The notes under the pieces are model-generated. The model was not told where the DNA came from and made no database searches. It saw nothing but the letters and a program-made list of their open reading frames with translations. A stretch of 10,248 nt of DNA from JAQBGV01 sp032128395 (lineage in GTDB: Bacteria; Planctomycetota; UBA8108; UBA1146). Shown one piece after another: positions 6,221 to 10,248 of the stretch. Position 1 is the first letter of the stretch; every line of letters starts with the position of its first letter. A program made the position numbers and the translations under genes. Where the stretch lies: positions 1 to 10,248 of the forward strand of contig JAQBGV010000002.1 of assembly GCA_032128395.1 (NCBI GenBank), written 5' to 3'.

Positions 6221-8233
6221 ATGCACCTCGCACCCCTCGACTGGCTGGTGATCGGCGGCTACTCGGTGCTCGCGATCGGGGTCGGCGTGTACTTCTCGCG
6301 CCGGGCCGGGTCGAGCCCCGACGAGTTCTTCCTGTCCGGCCGATCGCTCCCCTGGTGGATCACCGGCACCTCGATGGTCGCGACCACCTTCGCCGCCGAC
6401 ACCCCGCTCGTCGTCACCGGGTGGGTCCGCGACCACGGGATCTGGAAGAACTGGCTCTGGTGGTGCTTCGCGGTCGGGGGGATGCTCACCGTCTTCATCT
6501 TCGCGCGCTATTGGCGACGAGGTGAGGTGATGACCTCCGCCGAACTCTCCGAACTGCGCTACGGCGGACGCGAGGCGAAGGTCCTTCGGGGGTTCCTCGG
6601 CATCTATCACGCGGGACTGAACAATACGATCGTGCTCTGCTGGGTACTGCTCGCGGCCGCGAAGATCCTCGACGTGCTGTTCGGGGTCGACAAGGGGTGG
6701 GCGCTCCTCCTCGGCAGCCTGCTCGCGCTCAGCTACTCCCTTCTCGCCGGGTTCTGGGGGGTCGTGATCACCGACCTTCTGCAGTTCACGATGGCGATGG
6801 TCGGGGCGGTCTGTTTCGCGGTGATCGCGTGGAACGCCGTCGGCGGACTCCCCGACATCGAGTCGTCGGTCGCCGCCCTCGGGGAGTGCGGACGCGATCT
6901 GCTGCGTCTCGTACCCCAAGCCGGCGCGGATTCGCCTCTCGATCCTCTCTTCTGGACCGTCCCCGTCGCCGCGCTCGCGGTCTATCTCGGGATCGCCTGG
7001 TGGGGGACCTCGGGGATCGACGGCGGCCCGGTGGTCATCCAGCGGATCGCGGCGAGCCGATCCCCGCGCGACGGACTCTTCGCGGCGCTCTGGTACAACA
7101 TCGCGAACTACGCGCTCCGGCCGTGGCCGTGGGTGATGGTCGCCCTCGCGTCACTCGTCGTGCTCCCGAACGTCTCGATCGATGCGCCGGTATCGGGCAC
7201 CGTCACCGCGGTCGAGGCGACGGGGGAGTTTCCCAGCTCGATCACGATCACCGGCGACGATGGGGGGGTGACGCAAGTGTCCCTCGACCCGCTCGCGGCG
7301 TGGGGAGACCAACGCCCCACGCTACCGGACGACCTCGTCGGTCAGAAGTTCGAGATCGGTGCGTCCGTCGTCTCGACCGACTCCGAACGCGCCTACGTGG
7401 TGATGATGGTCCGGTTCCTCCCCGTCGGGCTCCTCGGGCTGGTCGCCGCGTCCCTCCTCGCCGCATTCATGTCGACGATCGACACCCACGTGAATCTCGC
7501 CGCCAGTTTCTACGTCAACGATCTGCACCGACGGTTCATCGCCCCGGGACGGAGCGATCGGCACTACGTCTGGGCCGCGCGGTGCGCGAGCGTCGCGGTC
7601 CTCGCGCTCGGGGCTCTCCTCGCATACGAGTCGGAGTCGATCAGCGGACTCTTCACCTTTTTCCTCGCGTTCCTCGGCGGCGTCGGTCCGATCTACCTGC
7701 TGCGCTGGCTCTGGTGGCGCGTGACCGCGGTGGCCGAGATCACCGCGATGGTCGCCTCCAGCCTCTCGACCGTGTTCCTCAGTTTCACGAAACTCCAGGG
7801 ATGGGTCCTGGGAGCGCCGATCGCGTGGAGACTCGGTCCGCTCTCCCCGGAGGGAGTGCTCACGGGCGAGGGGCGCCTGCTGATCGTGGTCGTCTTCGCC
7901 GGAACGTGCGCGCTGCTCTCCTTGCTGGTCCGCCGCGCCCCCGACCCGGCGCGTCTCGTCCCCTTCTACGAGCAGATTCGCCCGATCGGCGCGTGGGGAC
8001 CGGTGCGCGCACTCGCATCCACCGGACCTCGTCGAGGTGAGGGAAGCACGACCGTCATCGGAGTGGTGAGCGGGCTCGCCCTGACCTATTCCCTCTTGTT
8101 CGGGATCGGGTTCGTGATCCTCGACCGCACGAACGCGCTCGTCGTCGCGGTTCTCATCGCACTGGTCTCGAGCGTCGGCGTGGTGCACGCCTGTCGACGA
8201 CTCGCCTCGGGGACGAGCGAGCAGACCCTTTGA
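6221..8233 (+). CDS. Sodium:solute symporter (SSS family) with hydrophilic insert
   Basis: A 670-residue secondary transporter of the SSS family, LeuT-like fold, in the inner membrane. It imports an unidentified solute with sodium. The start of the first helix LDWLVIGGYSVLAIGVGVYFS (6-26) and the motifs DEFFLSGRSLPWW (34-46), TTFAADTP (55-62), WWGTSGIDGGPVVIQRI (260-276) and the Na2-site segment AAFMSTIDTHVN (414-425) are typical. About a dozen or more hydrophobic segments run to residue 656. Between the helix ending near 316 and MVRFLPVG (396-403), where relatives have a short loop, lie about 75 hydrophilic, strand-rich residues (VSGTVTAVE...FEIGASVVST). ATG 6221 is preferred over 6131 because the extra 30 residues are unlike the family N terminus. 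The stop overlaps the lipoprotein gene start (TTGA). The substrate cannot be told from the sequence. Confidence 0.93.
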   Translation: MHLAPLDWLVIGGYSVLAIGVGVYFSRRAGSSPDEFFLSGRSLPWWITGTSMVATTFAADTPLVVTGWVRDHGIWKNWLWWCFAVGGMLTVFIFARYWRRGEVMTSAELSELRYGGREAKVLRGFLGIYHAGLNNTIVLCWVLLAAAKILDVLFGVDKGWALLLGSLLALSYSLLAGFWGVVITDLLQFTMAMVGAVCFAVIAWNAVGGLPDIESSVAALGECGRDLLRLVPQAGADSPLDPLFWTVPVAALAVYLGIAWWGTSGIDGGPVVIQRIAASRSPRDGLFAALWYNIANYALRPWPWVMVALASLVVLPNVSIDAPVSGTVTAVEATGEFPSSITITGDDGGVTQVSLDPLAAWGDQRPTLPDDLVGQKFEIGASVVSTDSERAYVVMMVRFLPVGLLGLVAASLLAAFMSTIDTHVNLAASFYVNDLHRRFIAPGRSDRHYVWAARCASVAVLALGALLAYESESISGLFTFFLAFLGGVGPIYLLRWLWWRVTAVAEITAMVASSLSTVFLSFTKLQGWVLGAPIAWRLGPLSPEGVLTGEGRLLIVVVFAGTCALLSLLVRRAPDPARLVPFYEQIRPIGAWGPVRALASTGPRRGEGSTTVIGVVSGLALTYSLLFGIGFVILDRTNALVVAVLIALVSSVGVVHACRRLASGTSEQTL

Positions 8234-9306
8234 AACCCGGTCGGAAGTTCCAGTTGCGGCTCGCACTCCTCCTCGCTCTCGCCCTCTCCGGATGCTGCTC
8301 CCCGGAACCGATCGCACCGCTCGACCCCTCGATTCTGGCCCCCGGGGCGGCCGAAGAGGCGGCATTGAGCGAGCGATTCCGCAAGATGCGTCTTCCGTTC
8401 GAAGGGTTCGCTGCCGTCGAGCCGGAGGGGGAGTGGCGGGTGGGGGACGAACTTCTCTACGGGGTGGAATACTCCGATGGCGACGAGCGCGACGCCTGGA
8501 TCCTCGGGCTGCGGGTGATGAGTCGCCCCTTTCCCGTCGGGGAGCTGATGGTCCTGCTCGGAAATGATTCCGAGGAGTCGACCGTCTCGGTGCATCGGGG
8601 CGCGCAGTTCTCCATCGAACTCACCGATTCGCGGGGAAGGGTTCATCGATTCACCTCCGACTCGATTCTGGTCGCGGCGAGCACCTTCGACGAGAGCGGG
8701 GAGCAGCTCGAGCAGAAGATCTCGGTGGTGCCGCAGGCCTACCTCACCGGGGGATTTCGCGAAGCGTGCGAGCTCTTCCGCGACGGCGCTTTCCCGGCGG
8801 GCTCTGCCGACTCGCTCTCCGAAGATGAAGTCGGGCGTTACGGAGAGGCACTCGCCAGCGCCCTCGCCGCGATGCTGACCCTCTTCCGCACGCTCGAGCA
8901 GAACGAGGCGATGGCCAAGATCCTCTGGAAGATCGTCGACCGCCCCTCGGTCTTCTCGGTGATCGTTCGGGGCGGCGCGACCGCGAACCTCTCCCCGCGC
9001 TTCGAGCTGAGCGAGGTCGAGACGCGAGATCTCTCCGGCCGCCCCCCCCACGCCGTCGCTCACCGGTTCCCCATCGACATCGACGTCAACGGCAAGGCCG
9101 CGCTTCGTGCGCTCTTGAGTATTGTTGACAGCGACTGCCCCCTGCGCGTCGGAGCGGGGCTGCTAGCGATCGATGGTCAACACCCACGCAACCCGGATCG
9201 TCGCGTTCGGGTCCGGCTGTTGGCAACCCGTCGAGGGGCGGAAGTGGGCGAGCAAGAAAGCACGCCCGCGGGGGAAATTCTTGCGCCTCGGAAGAACGAT
9301 CGCTGA
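8230..9306 (+). CDS. Hypothetical lipoprotein, 358 aa
   Basis: Function not recognised. The N terminus has a lipoprotein signal peptide: charged MKPGRKFQLR, a hydrophobic stretch LALLLALA (11-18) and the lipobox LSGC (19-22), so it should be lipidated at Cys22 and face the periplasm or outer membrane. After a Pro/Ala-rich linker comes a strand-rich region (about 58-170, for example VGDELLYGVEYSDGDERDAWILGLRV). A helical stretch (about 196-236) and a C-terminal mixed domain (about 240-335) with FPIDIDVNGKAALRALLSIVDSDCPLRVGAG follow. The TTG start overlaps the symporter stop (TTGA), which implies translational coupling and a shared transcript. An alternative start is hard to place because a later one would lose the signal peptide. 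Codon use matches its neighbours. It may work with the symporter, but only the arrangement suggests that. Confidence 0.85.
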   Translation: MKPGRKFQLRLALLLALALSGCCSPEPIAPLDPSILAPGAAEEAALSERFRKMRLPFEGFAAVEPEGEWRVGDELLYGVEYSDGDERDAWILGLRVMSRPFPVGELMVLLGNDSEESTVSVHRGAQFSIELTDSRGRVHRFTSDSILVAASTFDESGEQLEQKISVVPQAYLTGGFREACELFRDGAFPAGSADSLSEDEVGRYGEALASALAAMLTLFRTLEQNEAMAKILWKIVDRPSVFSVIVRGGATANLSPRFELSEVETRDLSGRPPHAVAHRFPIDIDVNGKAALRALLSIVDSDCPLRVGAGLLAIDGQHPRNPDRRVRVRLLATRRGAEVGEQESTPAGEILAPRKNDR

Positions 9307-9382
9307 CCCCCTAGAGTCACCACTCGATCGACTCGAATGGGATGTAAGTCAGCGGGAAAACTCCGCCACCTACCAGCGGCCC

Positions 9383-9409
9383 GTGCAGGTTCTGGTCCTC
9401 CCCCTGCAC
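9383..9409 (+). terminator. Possible terminator after the lipoprotein gene
   Basis: GTGCAGG (9383-9389) pairs with CCTGCAC (9403-9409) around a 13-base loop, followed by TTCTTG. It lies about 75 bases after the lipoprotein stop. The loop is long and the T-tract weak, so confidence is low. Confidence 0.33.
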
Positions 9410-9509
9410 TTCTTGCCTCGCTCTTCCCATCCTTGCTCGCCAGCCCTCGGAAATCCCTCGATCGAGGCGTCACAGATCGGCGGTGCCACCGGCGCTTTCT
9501 ATGCCTCTC

Positions 9510-9577
9510 TTGTAGGACTAACAAAGCATTTTGTAGAGTCTCTTGTTGAGAGCGTTGTCACATTGCCTATTGTAGGA
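9510..9577 (+). repeat. Three short TTGTAG direct repeats in an AT-rich island
   Basis: TTGTAGGA occurs at 9510-9517 and 9570-9577, and TTGTAGAG at 9531-9538. Start-to-start spacings are 21 and 39 bases. The surrounding 9505-9610 stretch is visibly richer in A+T than the rest of the window. The copies could be binding sites, but with eight-base units chance is not excluded. Confidence 0.55.
9546..9573 (+). promoter_or_regulatory. Candidate sigma-70-like promoter
   Basis: TTGAGA (9546-9551) and TATTGT (9568-9573) are separated by 16 bases in the AT-rich island, upstream of the exported-protein gene at 9853. Transcription from here would give a 5' leader of about 270 bases. The hexamers are imperfect and the assignment rests on pattern only. 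Confidence 0.3.
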
Positions 9578-9580
9578 AGA

Positions 9581-9607
9581 CCTTCGATGTACTCATGTCA
9601 TCGAGGG
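9581..9607 (+). repeat. 9-bp hairpin in the AT-rich island
   Basis: CCTTCGATG (9581-9589) pairs with CATCGAGGG (9599-9607) with one T-G wobble, around a nine-base loop. It starts just after the promoter-like hexamers, so it would form near the 5' end of a transcript from that promoter. No T-run follows. Confidence 0.45.
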
Positions 9608-9852
9608 CTATGAAACTGTCGCTCGGACTGGAAGGACTGTCCCTCTGGTCCGAGGCGCGAAGGGTGGACTCCTATGCCGAGTATCGAACTCGGCCCGACC
9701 GCGCTTCACCGCACGGATGGGATGGGATGGGTTTCGCACTTCGATCTCGAGGAGCTCGACCGGGACTGCGGAATCCGGTCGAAGGCCGTACCGATGCGTG
9801 CGGTCTGGTCGGTCAACGCCGGCCTCATTACCGCTAGAGGGTGTGTGTCAGA

Positions 9853-10248
9853 ATGCGGCTACAGATCAGTGGAGCGAGGGAGGTCCTGCGGTTCGCCGGA
9901 ATGTCCCCGTTCGCTCTCTTGTGTGGTCTCGCCATCGTCTTGGTCCTCGGTTCACCGGCCCGCGCGCAGGTGACGTCCGGGCCGCTCGACGGCGAGATCG
10001 AGTACATGTTCCTCGACGACCCGAACGACGTCTGGTCCTCGGGAAGCATCGTCGTCTCCGGGCTCACCGTCGTGATCCCCCGGAACACCGTCATCCTGCT
10101 CCCCGCGAACTGGCTGAGCCTCCAGCAGATCTTCGAGCAGGCCCCGCCGGAGTGTCTCGCTCTCGGCGAGAGCGGTCTGGCTCGCGCCGACTCGTGCCGC
10201 CGCGGCAAAGGGGGTGGATTCGCGCACATCCTCGCCAACCAGATGCCG
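9853..10248 (+). CDS. Exported protein of unknown function (N-terminal 132 aa; runs off right edge)
   Basis: The frame stays open to the right edge. Residues 1-38 form a Sec signal peptide: Arg-containing n-region, hydrophobic core FALLCGLAIVLVLG (20-33) and ARA|Q cleavage after Ala38. The mature part begins with short strands (GPLDGEIEYMFLDDPNDVWSSG, SIVVSGLTVVIPRNTVILLPAN) and a helix LSLQQIFEQAPPEC (about 89-102), followed by a second Cys near 117 that may pair with it. I recall similar N-terminal modules in hypothetical secreted proteins of environmental bacteria but cannot name a family. ATG 9853 has GAGGG about 11 bases upstream. ATG 9901 (MSPFALL) would also give a complete signal peptide and GTG 9841 is possible, so the start is uncertain. 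Codon use matches the neighbours. Confidence 0.8.
   Translation, partial: MRLQISGAREVLRFAGMSPFALLCGLAIVLVLGSPARAQVTSGPLDGEIEYMFLDDPNDVWSSGSIVVSGLTVVIPRNTVILLPANWLSLQQIFEQAPPECLALGESGLARADSCRRGKGGGFAHILANQMP

Larger units (their letters stand above)
9307..9852. other. 546-base region without a convincing gene
   Basis: Small open frames exist here, but none has a clear ribosome binding site together with a protein-like sequence. The most protein-like is 9674-9830 on the plus strand (MPSIELGPTALHRTDG...), which has G/C-rich third positions over about 50 codons and then degenerates. It could be a gene remnant. The region also holds a possible terminator (9383-9409), an AT-rich island with direct repeats (9505-9610), a hairpin at 9676-9694 (GCCGAGT pairing with ACTCGGC) and a G-tract at 9715-9731. 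It separates the symporter-lipoprotein operon from the next gene. Confidence 0.6.

Noticed and set aside
6697..8040. Long alternative plus-strand frame inside the symporter gene
   Set aside because: Arg-rich product with no motifs. The symporter frame has a full set of family motifs over the same bases.
9671..9700. tRNA-like T-arm (CGAGT ATCGA ACTCG)
   Set aside because: The loop is five bases rather than seven, and no acceptor, D or anticodon arm can be placed around it.

Overview
The window looks like chromosomal DNA from a GC-rich (roughly two-thirds G+C) Gram-negative bacterium. Signs of this are a lipobox lipoprotein, an rsmJ homologue, Sec-type signal peptides, strong G/C preference at third codon positions, and frequent GTG, TTG and possibly CTG starts. 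A deltaproteobacterial/myxococcal or planctomycete-like lineage is plausible, but nothing here fixes the phylum. I see no rRNA, tRNA, CRISPR array, insertion sequence or phage gene, so this reads as ordinary core and housekeeping sequence with a few unrecognised genes.

Left part (1-4390). An HrpB-type DExH helicase gene leaves the window on the left (minus strand) and appears to start at a CTG codon. It is divergent from an unrecognised 307-residue soluble protein (1249-2172, plus). Next come two translationally coupled minus-strand genes. The upstream one (4390 to 3167) encodes a protein with two zinc ribbons and a C-terminal membrane anchor. The downstream one (3170 to 2385) encodes an amidinotransferase-fold hydrolase of the DDAH/arginine-deiminase type. 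They overlap by GTGA.

Middle part (4526-6045). A crcB/Fluc fluoride channel gene and a DUF190 gene form a short plus-strand operon, a pairing known from many bacteria. It converges on rsmJ (16S rRNA guanine-N2 methyltransferase, minus strand) across 30 bases that can fold into a hairpin.

Right part (6046-10248). A 175-base divergent spacer holds a perfect 12-bp inverted repeat beside the rsmJ start. Both divergent genes have a TATCNT hexamer followed by a run of C and then ATG, which suggests leaderless transcripts. A sodium:solute symporter with an unusual hydrophilic insert (6221-8233) overlaps by TTGA a gene for an unrecognised lipoprotein (8230-9306). About 545 bases without a convincing gene follow, including a comparatively AT-rich island with short direct repeats and a hairpin. 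The window ends inside a gene for an exported protein (9853 onward).

I do not see a clear new multi-gene system. The points most worth a second look are the CTG start of hrpB, the palindrome and leaderless-type starts between rsmJ and the symporter, the symporter insert with its coupled lipoprotein, the coupled zinc-ribbon/DDAH pair, and the AT-rich island.
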